Shown: positions 9,001-16,916, numbered from the stretch's first letter. The stretch: 44,772 nucleotides of DNA from Balneolaceae bacterium (GCA_007694095.1 RECI01000275.1:1-44772); one strand, 5' to 3'. Notes: a model not told the origin generated them from the letters alone. Translations and numbers: made by a program.

Positions 9001-9528
9001 TTAAAATGGTTAGTAAACTTTGTTATGGATACTTTAACATCAAAAGAAGGTATTTTCGTGCATAGAGCAAAGAGAATGAACAACTTTTTACAATAGGCAG
9101 AGCAATGCTTCAACTTAATAAATATTTTAACTGTGATAATGCACGGTGATGGACTCCATTTTGAATGCCACTCCCCAGCCCCTCGACGAAATTCATCATT
9201 TTTCAACATTCCGCCGCTCGTGGCACGTGATGTGCGGCATCTCTGCCCCCGGGTTGCGCTGCGCTGCCATGCACTGCATGGACATGCTCCGCTCCACCCG
9301 GGGTTACAATATCGGATACCCCTGACGGGGCTATCGGATCCCGGGATATTGCATAAAACGGGATAGTATATCAAAATAATAGTCGTCAGACCTTTTTCCC
9401 ATTCGGGTCCCTAGAGGCACGTCGGGATCATTTTTTTAAAGACAATTTGGGATTAAATGAAAGTGATGCAAGCAATTAACCCGGATTTCTCACCAAGCTC
9501 ATCTTTTCCCCACGAAGTGAAATCCGGG
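9001..9528. other. 528-base gene-free region, repeat-rich
   Basis: This is the spacer between the dsbD start and the lnt stop. Bases 9001-9130 are AT-rich and probably hold the dsbD promoter, though no clear box is visible. Bases 9160-9410 are GC-rich and full of short dyads: a REP-like unit at 9247-9303, direct repeats of ATCGGAT around 9311 and 9332 flanking CCCCTGACGGGG, and a dyad at the lnt stop. Open frames here, such as 9133-9366 plus and 8997-9374 minus, overlap each other and the repeats and look spurious. Confidence 0.6.
9247..9303. repeat. GC-rich REP-like hairpin element
   Basis: The outer arms CCCCGGGT (9247-9254) and ACCCGGGG (9296-9303) enclose a GC-rich interior with a nested CCATGCA/TGCATGG palindrome. 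Composition differs sharply from the AT-rich surroundings. I infer a dispersed non-coding repeat; copies elsewhere in the genome cannot be checked here. Confidence 0.55.
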
Positions 9529-9532
9529 TTAA
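9476..9532 (-). terminator. long dyad overlapping the lnt stop codon
   Basis: The 14-base arms TTAACCCGGATTTC (9476-9489) and GAAATCCGGGTTAA (9519-9532) are perfectly complementary around a 29-base loop. The upstream arm in lnt orientation includes the lnt stop codon (9529-9531). It probably ends the minus-strand rsmI/lnt transcripts, but lacks a clear U-tract, so it may instead protect the 3' end. Confidence 0.5.
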
Positions 9533-11115
9533 GAGGAAATCCCTTCTCTATTCAGGTATCGGTGATGATAACCGGCAAACAGTATTCCAAATAATCCAAA
9601 AATCACACTAAAATACCCCAACCAGTTCCCGTATCGGCTGTAAAATGTTGGATGATCGTTGGTGTAGATCGTAAAATTGAAGGCTGCTTCGTTCCAGTAT
9701 TCCGTTTCAACCTGAACCTTTCCGTCTGGTGATATTATGCCGGAAATGCCGTTGTTGGCCGAGCGGGCAATCCACATACGGTGTTCAATGGCACGCAGGC
9801 GGGCAAAGGCGAAATGTTGAATATGGCCGTGTGAATCGCCCCACCACCCATCGTTGGTGATGATAGTGAGAAAATTGGCCCCTTCCTTCACAAACCGGTT
9901 CACCCAACCGGAAAAGACCGAATCGTAGCAGATGAGCGCCGGTGTATAAGCGCCATTTATCTGAAAAAGATCAGCCGTGGTTCCAAGGCCGTACCCCACG
10001 TGGGAACCCCAGTCTACCCAGCCGAAACGGTCGATGCGATTGAAAAACTCCACAAACGGAAACCGTTCCACAATGGGGACAAGGCGGCCTTTTTTGTATA
10101 CCTGGTGATTGTCGCCGGGTTGTAAATTAACCGCTGCGTTGTAGACATTGTATGAAACCCCTGCCTGGGTTCTCCTTGTTACTGCCGGAGGAGACCCTCC
10201 GTCATAAAAATCGATAAGGCCGGCGCCTGTGACGAGCCGCGTATTCCACACATTCACTGAATCCCTCATCCGGTCGATATAGGGGCTGTTTATCGTGATT
10301 GATGAATCTATGGCGTTTTCAGGCCAGATGATGACATCGGTATTTTCGGTACGTGCTTTATTCGACATGTCCAGGAGTTTATCCAGAAGGGCATTAAGCG
10401 AGGGTAGGCCTCCGTACCTGATGTAGGAATCGGAGTTTGGCTGAACGATTACCACTTCTACAGGTTCACCCTGATACTGGTTGATGTTCATCATTGATAC
10501 AGCCGACCATAACGGGAAAAGCAAAAAAATGGTAATTCCCGTATTCAAAATTACAGGTTTTGGATTTTCGAGCCAGGAATAGAAGAGGGCTGCGGAGAAT
10601 ATCACCCAAAACGAAATTCCAAAAACTCCGGTGAAGGAGATGAACTGGATCACCCCGGTGAGGTTCGACCACCCGTTTCCAAGTGTAAGCCAAGGCCAGG
10701 AAAGATCCCAGTTGTGATGCAGAAATTCATATCCAACCCATACCGATGCGGCAAAGAGTGATGCCAGCAGAGGGTTGATCCCTGATTTGAAAAGATATCG
10801 TATCATAAGCAAGGGGATGAGCATAATTGCCGCATTGGCGAGAATGGCCGCCATTCCTCCGGCGATGGTGGCCATCATGAGCCAATAGGTGGAAAACAGG
10901 TTCCACAAAACAAAAGAGGGATATGAATAATAAACTACCTGGCGTTTAGTTTCGCAAAGCATTGCCACACGGAACAGGAAGATAAAGGCCGGGATTTGCA
11001 GGATCGATGCATTAAATGGGGGAAACGAAAGGGCAAGCAAAAAAGGCACTGTGAGTGCCAGGGCCCACTTGTGATCCCAAAAACGGAAATTATGAGAAGC
11101 AGAGTCTTGAGTCAT
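9529..11115 (-). CDS. lnt: Lnt, apolipoprotein N-acyltransferase
   Basis: 528 residues. The N-terminal half has multiple membrane helices. The periplasmic nitrilase-fold domain shows the catalytic triad: Glu266 in VIIWPENAID, Lys342 in YKKGRLVP and Cys396 in LICYDSVF. It also has TIITNDGWWGDSHGHIQHFAFARLRAIEHR, a family signature. The enzyme transfers an acyl chain from phospholipid to the N-terminal cysteine of lipoproteins in the inner membrane, the last step of lipoprotein maturation. This fits a Gram-negative envelope and the lipoprotein encoded at 41697-42173. rsmI lies 183 bases upstream on the same strand, with a repeat element between. Confidence 0.95.
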   Translation of the reverse strand: MTQDSASHNFRFWDHKWALALTVPFLLALSFPPFNASILQIPAFIFLFRVAMLCETKRQVVYYSYPSFVLWNLFSTYWLMMATIAGGMAAILANAAIMLIPLLMIRYLFKSGINPLLASLFAASVWVGYEFLHHNWDLSWPWLTLGNGWSNLTGVIQFISFTGVFGISFWVIFSAALFYSWLENPKPVILNTGITIFLLFPLWSAVSMMNINQYQGEPVEVVIVQPNSDSYIRYGGLPSLNALLDKLLDMSNKARTENTDVIIWPENAIDSSITINSPYIDRMRDSVNVWNTRLVTGAGLIDFYDGGSPPAVTRRTQAGVSYNVYNAAVNLQPGDNHQVYKKGRLVPIVERFPFVEFFNRIDRFGWVDWGSHVGYGLGTTADLFQINGAYTPALICYDSVFSGWVNRFVKEGANFLTIITNDGWWGDSHGHIQHFAFARLRAIEHRMWIARSANNGISGIISPDGKVQVETEYWNEAAFNFTIYTNDHPTFYSRYGNWLGYFSVIFGLFGILFAGYHHRYLNREGISS

Positions 11116-11240
11116 GGGTTGTGAGAGTTTTTAGATTCCGGATCCTCCGGGATAAGATTGCTAATCATTTAATCATTCGTTGTTTGTGCCTTTTCATGCC
11201 TGAGTTAATACCAAAGCTTTTCGCTTTTAAAATACATTCA

Positions 11241-11282
11241 ACTCTGCCAGGAGGCGGAAAAACACCGCCACTCTTGCAGGTT
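11241..11282 (+). repeat. arm-hairpin-arm element, copy 1 (between rsmI and lnt)
   Basis: A 13-base arm ACTCTGCCAGGAG (11241-11253) is followed by a short GCGG/CCGC hairpin (11254-11268) and a 14-base arm CACTCTTGCAGGTT (11269-11282). The two arms resemble each other as direct repeats (ACTCTGCCAGGA against ACTCTTGCAGGT). A second copy with identical arms and a different hairpin lies in the opposite orientation at 12134-12180, so the pair brackets rsmI. CAGGTTT is then repeated in tandem at 11277-11290, again with period 7. Confidence 0.75.
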
Positions 11283-11298
11283 TCAGGTTTCACTTTTT

Positions 11299-11982
11299 TC
11301 ATTCTTCATAATTTTTACCCGCGATTACCACCACAATTTCACCTTTGATGGCACTGCGTGATTTATAATCAGCTAAAATATCAGCGAGTTTTCCCCGGTT
11401 CAGTTCTTCAAACTTTTTGGTCAGTTCGCGCGCAACGCATATCAAACGTTCACCGTCGCTAAATTGGTGCAGGGATTCGAGAAAACGGACAAGTTTGTGC
11501 GGGCTTTCATAAACAACAGCTGTGAGATCAGAATCAGCAATGGCTTGTATACGTGTCTGTCGCCCCTTTTTAGGGGGAAGGAAGCCTTCGAATGTGAACC
11601 GGTCGCATGGAAGCCCGCTGGCAACGAGGGCGGTAGTAAGGGCATCCGGCCCGGGGATTACTTCAACGCGGTGACCTCTTTGATGAGCGGCACGTACAGC
11701 CAGGAATCCCGGATCGGAAATGCCAGGCATACCCGCATCGCTGATAATTGCGATATTCTGTCCGCTGGCAAGCAGATTCATAATATGTTCAACTTTATGA
11801 TGCTCATTATGTTGATGAAACGAAAACGTTGGCTTATTGATTTGATAGTGTTGAAGCAAAACAGATGAAGTACGTGTATCCTCACAGGCAATTTGGTCGG
11901 CTTGTTGAAGAACTTCAACGGCGCGATTGGAAAAGTCGCCAAGGTTCCCGATTGGGGTTGCAACGATGTAAAGTGCTGCCAA
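11299..11982 (-). CDS. rsmI: RsmI, 16S rRNA 2'-O-ribose methyltransferase (C1402)
   Basis: 227 residues of tetrapyrrole-methylase fold. Family signatures are LYIVATPIGNLGDFS at the N-terminus, ACEDTRTSSVLLQHY, then NIAIISDAGMPGISDPGFLAVRAA, VIPGPDALTTALVASGLP and the FEGFLPPKKGRQ block. The enzyme methylates the ribose of C1402 in 16S rRNA at the decoding centre using S-adenosylmethionine. It is somewhat shorter than the E. coli protein, which has a longer C-terminal tail, and ends soon after the core. The gene is bracketed by two copies of one repeat element in opposite orientation, which makes it a discrete block upstream of lnt. Confidence 0.95.
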   Translation of the reverse strand: MAALYIVATPIGNLGDFSNRAVEVLQQADQIACEDTRTSSVLLQHYQINKPTFSFHQHNEHHKVEHIMNLLASGQNIAIISDAGMPGISDPGFLAVRAAHQRGHRVEVIPGPDALTTALVASGLPCDRFTFEGFLPPKKGRQTRIQAIADSDLTAVVYESPHKLVRFLESLHQFSDGERLICVARELTKKFEELNRGKLADILADYKSRSAIKGEIVVVIAGKNYEE

Positions 11983-12043
11983 AAAGAATTATTGTTGATT
12001 AATGTTTCAATGATAATAACAAAACTTGTAGTTTCTTACAGTA

Positions 12044-12078
12044 GTGAAAAGTGAAAAGTGAAAAGTGAAAAGTGAAAA
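12044..12078. repeat. heptamer tandem array, GTGAAAA x5
   Basis: Five perfect tandem copies of GTGAAAA run from 12044 to 12078 with no interruptions. Period 7 would shift any reading frame, so it is not a coding repeat. It sits about 60 bases from the rsmI start. Confidence 0.9.
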
Positions 12079-12098
12079 GCTGGAGCGGTTAGCGAAAG

Positions 12099-12118
12099 TC
12101 CCGACATGCTTGTCGGGA
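12099..12118. repeat. 20-base palindrome
   Basis: The arms TCCCGACA and TGTCGGGA enclose a short TGCT loop. The core is the same as the hairpin in the element at 12134-12180 but lacks its outer arms, suggesting that the hairpin is a module that also occurs alone. Confidence 0.75.
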
Positions 12119-12133
12119 TGAAAAGATCAGGGT

Positions 12134-12180
12134 AACCTGCAAGAGTGCCCCGACATGCTTGTCGGGGCTCCTGGCAGAGT
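12134..12180 (-). repeat. arm-hairpin-arm element, copy 2 (upstream of rsmI)
   Basis: Read on the minus strand, the element is ACTCTGCCAGGAG, then a 20-base hairpin with arms CCCCGACA/TGTCGGGG, then CACTCTTGCAGGTT. Both outer arms are identical over 13 and 14 bases to those at 11241-11282, while the centre is unrelated and longer. Orientation is opposite to that copy, with rsmI between. Confidence 0.75.
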
Positions 12181-12243
12181 TAACCGGACAAATGAAAAGT
12201 CAGACTGTTAATAGAAAATTAAATGAAAAATAATATTTAAATT

Positions 12244-12285
12244 CTGCCAACTGCCAACTGCCAACTGCCAACTGCCAACTGCTAA
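12244..12285. repeat. heptamer tandem array, CTGCCAA x5 plus one variant
   Basis: Five perfect copies of CTGCCAA (12244-12278) are followed by CTGCTAA (12279-12285) and a partial copy. The array ends about 37 bases before the VOC gene, so it lies in its promoter or leader. Confidence 0.9.
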
Positions 12286-12322
12286 CTGCTTTTTCAATTA
12301 TTTAAACAAAATAATTTATCAA

Positions 12323-12706
12323 ATGAACTTCAAACCATCAGGAATTAATCATATTACGATCAGGGTAAACCGTATTGAGCGTTCGGAAGAATTTTATGGC
12401 AACATTTTGGGTTTTGAGCTTGTTAAGAAAATGGGCCAAAGTATGGCCGTATACCGAATAGGCGAACATGATACACTTGTAATCGTGGAAGCCGAAACCA
12501 GTTACGATCCCAACTCGCGTGATTTCAGGATAGATCATTTCGGTTTTTTTCTTAATTCTTCTGAAGAAGTAGATGAGATGGCAGCCTATTTGCGAGATAA
12601 GGAAGTGACCATACTTAGTGGTCCTGCCAACCGTAAAAAGGGCCGGTTTGTGTTTGCATCGGATCCTGATGGCAACCTGATTGAATTTTTTTATGAAAAT
12701 GAATGA
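12323..12706 (+). CDS. VOC-family (glyoxalase/bleomycin resistance fold) protein
   Basis: 127 residues forming two beta-alpha-beta-beta-beta modules. The first begins SGINHITIRV, SEEFYGNILGFELVKKMG; the second begins RIDHFGFFL and ends FASDPDGNLIEFFYE. Metal-ligand positions of the superfamily are occupied by His in NHIT, His in DHFGF and Glu in LIEFFYE. Members include glyoxalases, dioxygenases and antibiotic-binding proteins. Nothing here picks out the substrate, and the neighbours (rsmI, grpE) give no hint. A heptamer repeat array lies just upstream. Confidence 0.85.
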   Translation: MNFKPSGINHITIRVNRIERSEEFYGNILGFELVKKMGQSMAVYRIGEHDTLVIVEAETSYDPNSRDFRIDHFGFFLNSSEEVDEMAAYLRDKEVTILSGPANRKKGRFVFASDPDGNLIEFFYENE

Positions 12707-12778
12707 CGAAGGCAGCGCAATATTGTCACAAGTAATACCTTAACCGGTTTGTGGCATGTTATTTGCTCGAGAATTTGC

Positions 12779-12831
12779 TTGAAAACTTAAATCCGGAATT
12801 GATATACCTCTGAACATTAAATAGAGGTATA
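12779..12831 (+). promoter_or_regulatory. putative grpE-dnaJ promoter with overlapping operator-like dyad
   Basis: TTGAAA (12779-12784) and TATACC (12803-12808), 18 bases apart, resemble a sigma-70 type promoter. The second box is part of a perfect 9-base dyad, TATACCTCT (12803-12811) and AGAGGTATA (12823-12831), with an 11-base spacer. It ends 15 bases before the grpE start. It is not a CIRCE element. It could be an operator for a heat-shock repressor, or a hairpin in the leader RNA. Role inferred from position only. Confidence 0.45.
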
Positions 12832-12845
12832 GTATTTTAAAGAAA

Positions 12846-13457
12846 ATGAGTGTAAAACAGGATAATAAATCATCTGCAAAAAACGGTGAAAAAAACAGTA
12901 CACCGGGGAAAAAACAGAATAAACATTCCAAGTCCAATCAAGAACCTCAAACCACTGAATCAGCACAAATAAACGAGCTTGATGAGCTGATTGAAAAGCA
13001 GCAGGTTAGAATTCAGGAGCTGGAAGAAGAGCTTGCACAGTTGAAGGATACCCAGTTGCGTAAAGCTGCGGAAATGGAGAATACAAAAAGACGCCTTCAG
13101 CGCGAAAGGGATCAGATATTTCAGATTTCCCGCGAAAACGCTGTTCTCGATTTCCTACCGGTCAGCGATGATCTGCTGCGAACCCTTTATGCCATGAAAA
13201 ATGATGAGTCAGGTGCGGCATATCTCGATGGCATCAGAATGGTAGCACAAAAGTTTGATGATATATTAGAAAAGCACGGTGTTACAAGAATTAATGAAGC
13301 GGGTGTTCCATTTGATGTGGAGCTTCATGATGCATTGCTGAGCCAAAAAGCGGAAGATGAATCTATTGAAAGCGGCACCGTTCTGCAGGTAATCGAAAAC
13401 GGCTACCGCATGGGTGAGAAAACACTCCGTCATGCAAAAGTAATTGTAAGTCAGTAA
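12846..13457 (+). CDS. grpE: GrpE nucleotide exchange factor
   Basis: 203 residues. A charged, disordered N-terminus (about 55 residues) precedes a long coiled coil (INELDELIEKQQVRIQELEEELAQL) and the GrpE core with MENTKRRLQRERD and VSDDLLRTLYAM. The C-terminal beta region has the near-signature VLQVIENGYRMGEKTLRHAKVIVSQ. GrpE releases ADP from DnaK. dnaJ begins 9 bases downstream, so the two are co-transcribed; dnaK is not in this window. Confidence 0.96.
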   Translation: MSVKQDNKSSAKNGEKNSTPGKKQNKHSKSNQEPQTTESAQINELDELIEKQQVRIQELEEELAQLKDTQLRKAAEMENTKRRLQRERDQIFQISRENAVLDFLPVSDDLLRTLYAMKNDESGAAYLDGIRMVAQKFDDILEKHGVTRINEAGVPFDVELHDALLSQKAEDESIESGTVLQVIENGYRMGEKTLRHAKVIVSQ

Positions 13458-13466
13458 ACGGTTTTT

Positions 13467-14630
13467 ATGTCGAAACGAGATTATTACGAAGTTTTGGGAG
13501 TTACAAAAAGCGCGGATGAAACCGAACTTAAAAAGGCGTATCGCAAACTTGCGATGAAATATCACCCCGACCGTAACAAAGGGGATTCAACAGCCGAGAA
13601 AAAGTTCAAAGAAGCTTCTGAAGCGTATGATGTACTGCGCGACCCGCAAAAGAGGCAAAGGTATGATCAGTTTGGCCATTCCGGTGTGAATGGAGGAGGT
13701 TTTGGCGGTTCAGATTTTGGAAGTGCCAATTTCGAGGATATCTTCAGCCATTTCAGTGATATTTTTGGTGGCGACTTTTTTGGAGGGGATCCGTTTGGCG
13801 GCAGATCACAGAGCAGACGCAGAAGAGGAACGGGGCGACCCGGCGAAGATATGAAACTCCGTGTACCATTGAGCCTCGAGGAAATTTCTGAAGGTGTAGA
13901 AAAAACCCTGAAGGTTAAAAAACATGTGAAATGCGATTCCTGTAATGGGTCAGGGGCGGAAACAGATTCTGATTACGAAACATGTTCAACCTGTAACGGA
14001 ATGGGTGAAGTAAGGCAGGTATCGCGTACCATGTTTGGCCAGTTTGTGAATGTACAACCCTGCCACTCTTGCGGAGGTGAAGGGCGCATCATCCGGAACA
14101 GGTGTAAAACCTGCGGTGGAGAAGGAAGATTTCGAAGCGAAGAGAAAATCAAAGTAAATATTCCTTCGGGAGTTGCTACAGGAAATTATATCACCCTGAG
14201 AAGGCAGGGCAACGCGGGAATCAGAGGTGGTGAACCAGGCGACCTGATTGTACTTATTGAGGAAAAAGAGCATGAACTTTTCCAGCGTGAAGGTAATGAT
14301 ATCTACTACGACCTGATGATCAGTATTCCGGATGCAATTCTTGGAACAGAAGTGGAAATACCTACGCTGAAAGGAAAGGCAAAAGTTAAAATTGAACCGG
14401 GTACCCAGCCTGGTAAACTTTTGCGGATGAGAGAACGGGGAATCCGGGGGCTGAACAATTCCGGAATTGGAGATCAGTTCATTAAAATGAATGTCTATAT
14501 TCCTAAAGATCTTACGTCTGACGAGAGAAAGCATATAGAGGCGTTAAGGGGAGAAGAACATTTTGACCCGGAAAGTGCTAAAAAACGGGAGAAAAGCTTT
14601 TTCTCGAAAATAAAGGATGTGTTTAGTTAG
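13467..14630 (+). CDS. dnaJ: DnaJ chaperone
   Basis: 387 residues, full-length type I DnaJ. The J domain has the HPD motif (KYHPDRNKG, about residue 33), then a Gly/Phe-rich linker ([10 protein letters not shown] to FFGGDPFGG). The zinc-binding domain carries four CxxCxGxG-type repeats ([32 protein letters not shown]). The C-terminal substrate-binding domains have [18 protein letters not shown]. It acts with DnaK and GrpE, whose gene directly precedes it. A strong terminator follows 27 bases after the stop. Confidence 0.97.
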   Translation: MSKRDYYEVLGVTKSADETELKKAYRKLAMKYHPDRNKGDSTAEKKFKEASEAYDVLRDPQKRQRYDQFGHSGVNGGGFGGSDFGSANFEDIFSHFSDIFGGDFFGGDPFGGRSQSRRRRGTGRPGEDMKLRVPLSLEEISEGVEKTLKVKKHVKCDSCNGSGAETDSDYETCSTCNGMGEVRQVSRTMFGQFVNVQPCHSCGGEGRIIRNRCKTCGGEGRFRSEEKIKVNIPSGVATGNYITLRRQGNAGIRGGEPGDLIVLIEEKEHELFQREGNDIYYDLMISIPDAILGTEVEIPTLKGKAKVKIEPGTQPGKLLRMRERGIRGLNNSGIGDQFIKMNVYIPKDLTSDERKHIEALRGEEHFDPESAKKREKSFFSKIKDVFS

Positions 14631-14657
14631 TTCCTGAATTAATTTAAAGGCTTTTGG

Positions 14658-14686
14658 AAAAGGGTGACAGAATCTGTCACCCTTTT
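14658..14686 (+). terminator. Rho-independent terminator of grpE-dnaJ
   Basis: A perfect 13-base stem (arms 14658-14670, containing GGGTGACAG, and 14674-14686) with a 3-base loop ends in a T-rich run. A GTG at 14664 inside the stem is in frame with rmuC but is not a credible start. Confidence 0.85.
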
Positions 14687-14720
14687 CTGTTATTTTGAGC
14701 CTGAACTAATAAATTATGTT

Positions 14721-16043
14721 ATGGAAATCAACACTATCGTTATTGCAGGGCTAGCATTTTTTATCGGCTATTTAATTGCATTTTTTGTGGGTAAATCGAG
14801 GGAATCGAGACTGGAAGAAAGAAATCAAAACCTCAGTGCTTCACTTCAGGACAATACGTCAAGACTTGAAACAGAAACAGTACGTGCAACCGAAGCTGAA
14901 AAAAAGCTGGCTACCCTGCATGTGGAGTATAGCCACCTGTCACAAAGACTTTCCGAACAAAAACTGGAACTTGAACAGCTTCAGAATCAATTTCGTGACG
15001 AGTTTAAAAATCTTGCAAATGAAATCCTTGAGGAGAAATCAAAGAAATTCACCGAACAAAATCGCGAAAACCTGGATCAGCTTCTGAAGCCGCTTGGTGA
15101 AAAAATTGTGGAATTCCGGAAAAGGGTAGAGGAAACCCACAGTGAAGATTTAAAGGGGCGCAGCGCCCTGGATCAGCACCTCAGAATGTTGCAGGAGATG
15201 AATCAAAAAATGAGCGAGGAAGCTAAAAACCTCACCAAAGCACTCAAAGGGGATTCCAAACAACAGGGAAATTGGGGAGAGGTAATCCTCCAGAGGATTC
15301 TTGAAAAATCGGGATTGCGCAAAGGGCTGGAGTATCATACCCAGGAAAGTACTACCACCGAGGACGGGCGAAGGCTGCAACCCGATGTGATTGTACAACT
15401 TCCTGACGAAAAAAAATTGGTGATTGATTCCAAGGTTTCCCTAACAGCTTATGAGAAATTTTCTTCATCTGATGATCCGGGGGACCAGGAAACAGCCTTA
15501 AAACAGCATATAGGTTCCATCCGTGGTCACGTGAAAAATCTCACCAAAAAAAATTATGAACAGATTCACGGGTTTAAAAGCCCTGATTTTGTACTGATGT
15601 TTATTCCGATTGAACCCGCTTTCGGAATTGCCATGCAGAACGATCCCGACCTTTATAATGAAGCGTTTGATAAAAACATCATCATTGTAAGTCCGACAAC
15701 GCTGCTTGCTACTCTTGCAACCATCGAAAATGTGTGGAAGCAGGAATACCAAAACAGGAATGCAATGGAAATTGCCAGAAGGGGCGGGTTTCTGTATGAT
15801 AAGTTTGTTGGTTTTGTAGATGATCTGAAAAAAGTGGGTGAACGAATCAGCCAAACCAGGAAAGAATATGATTCTGCGATGAATAAATTAACTGAAGGGT
15901 CCGGAAATTTGGTGGGCCAAGCGGAAAAATTGAGAGAACTTGGGGCTAACGCTTCAAAGAAAATTCCTGCAGATATTTCAGAAAAAGCAACTGAGAGTTT
16001 TTCAAAGCAGATCACATCAGGGATTGAGGGGGACAATCAATGA
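14721..16043 (+). CDS. rmuC: RmuC-family DNA recombination protein
   Basis: 440 residues from the ATG at 14721. This start is preferred over the in-frame GTG at 14664 because that codon lies in the dnaJ terminator. An N-terminal membrane anchor (INTIVIAGLAFFIGYLIAFF) precedes a coiled coil up to about residue 190. The RmuC nuclease-like domain follows, with NWGEVILQRILEKSGL, PDVIVQLPDEKKLVIDSKVSLTAYE and FVLMFIPIEPAF. In E. coli, RmuC limits inversion at short inverted repeats; the window is rich in such repeats. The 3' end overlaps the convergent gene at 16017 by 27 bases. Confidence 0.92.
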   Translation: MEINTIVIAGLAFFIGYLIAFFVGKSRESRLEERNQNLSASLQDNTSRLETETVRATEAEKKLATLHVEYSHLSQRLSEQKLELEQLQNQFRDEFKNLANEILEEKSKKFTEQNRENLDQLLKPLGEKIVEFRKRVEETHSEDLKGRSALDQHLRMLQEMNQKMSEEAKNLTKALKGDSKQQGNWGEVILQRILEKSGLRKGLEYHTQESTTTEDGRRLQPDVIVQLPDEKKLVIDSKVSLTAYEKFSSSDDPGDQETALKQHIGSIRGHVKNLTKKNYEQIHGFKSPDFVLMFIPIEPAFGIAMQNDPDLYNEAFDKNIIIVSPTTLLATLATIENVWKQEYQNRNAMEIARRGGFLYDKFVGFVDDLKKVGERISQTRKEYDSAMNKLTEGSGNLVGQAEKLRELGANASKKIPADISEKATESFSKQITSGIEGDNQ

Positions 16044-16916
16044 AGCCAAATCATACCCGTTGTGGTTAGATATGGCAGTATACCAGTTATTATCCCACAT
16101 CCACGAAACAACGTGATAATCTTCAATCTCGGCAACATAAAAATCATGAGAATGCACACAATTTTTAACAGCTTCAGCATGGCGCTTTAATTTCTTATGG
16201 TCCATGATATCATCCACATCAAACACAAAAATGTAAATTGTTTCTCCGATTTCAGTTTGCACATACTCCAAAAGGGGTATGTGATAATTATCAACAAACT
16301 CGGCCATAACGATTCCCGCAAATTGTGCGCCTGTGATTGGGGGAACGGTTAGGTTTATATCGAAATGTTCAGACAAGTAATTTTCTGCATCATTGCCTGA
16401 GTCAGCACGCCAGTGTGGTTCAATAAGCTGGCCTCCTGCAAGCTGGAAATGATTTGCGGCTATGTTTTCAATAATAAACATTTCGGCTATTGCCGTGTCA
16501 GCAGTTGTTTGATCGAGGAGTCTTATTACTGAAAATGTAATTAATAAAACAACTGCTGCAGCTGCAAGATAGCGGAAAGTAATGCCGGAATATTTTTTAA
16601 CATAACTGCCCGGGTTTTGTTTCAGGAAGCGTTGTTCCAGGCCGGCAGCAATTTTTTTTGGTTCACCAGACCTGCCTGTATTATCAATGGAAGAGAGATT
16701 TTTAAGGATGTTCTCTTTAAGGTGTTCGGGTGCCGGGTAGCGGGGTAATTTTTTTTTCAGTATCTCTTTTATCAGAATCGCACTTTCATATTCATCACGT
16801 ATTTCGGGATGATTTTTCATGAAATCAATAAAAGCCTCTTTTTCACTTTCGGTTGCTTCACCGTCAACAACAGCGGGCAACAATAGGAGGGCTTCCTGAT
16901 ATGTAAGTGGTTTCAT
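16017..16916 (-). CDS. anti-sigma-factor-like single-pass membrane protein
   Basis: 299 residues. The N-terminal cytoplasmic part (about 1-75: DGEATESEKEAFIDFMKNHPEIRDEYESAILIKEIL) resembles the helical sigma-binding region of anti-sigma factors, but has no His/Cys zinc cluster. A single membrane helix follows at residues 115-134. The remaining 165 residues should be periplasmic and match nothing I recognise; they end in VVSWMWDNNWYTAISNHNGYDL, with one Cys (KNCVHSHDF) near residue 247. No sigma gene is adjacent, so a partner cannot be named. The 3' end overlaps rmuC by 27 bases. The anti-sigma label is an inference from architecture. Confidence 0.55.
   Translation of the reverse strand: MKPLTYQEALLLLPAVVDGEATESEKEAFIDFMKNHPEIRDEYESAILIKEILKKKLPRYPAPEHLKENILKNLSSIDNTGRSGEPKKIAAGLEQRFLKQNPGSYVKKYSGITFRYLAAAAVVLLITFSVIRLLDQTTADTAIAEMFIIENIAANHFQLAGGQLIEPHWRADSGNDAENYLSEHFDINLTVPPITGAQFAGIVMAEFVDNYHIPLLEYVQTEIGETIYIFVFDVDDIMDHKKLKRHAEAVKNCVHSHDFYVAEIEDYHVVSWMWDNNWYTAISNHNGYDLASLIVPLNP

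Larger units (their letters stand above)
11983..12322. other. 340-base gene-free region dominated by repeats
   Basis: This is the divergent spacer between rsmI (minus) and the VOC gene (plus). In order it holds a GTGAAAA heptamer array (12044-12078), a free palindrome (12099-12118), an arm-hairpin-arm element (12134-12180) and a CTGCCAA heptamer array (12244-12278 and degenerate copies after). Promoters for both flanking genes should be here but none is obvious. Confidence 0.7.

Noticed and set aside
9133-9366. 77-residue plus-strand open frame and an overlapping 125-residue minus-strand frame (8997-9374)
   Set aside because: They overlap each other over palindromic repeats, have odd amino-acid make-up and match no known domain.
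12244-12285. Possible CRISPR-like array
   Set aside because: The repeats are only 7 bases long and fully tandem, with no spacers, and no cas genes are present.
13986-14534. 182-residue minus-strand open frame inside dnaJ
   Set aside because: Antisense shadow of a strongly conserved gene with no recognisable domain.
14664-14720. Upstream GTG start for rmuC
   Set aside because: The codon lies inside the stem of the dnaJ terminator and the added residues are not family-like; the ATG at 14721 leads straight into the membrane anchor.
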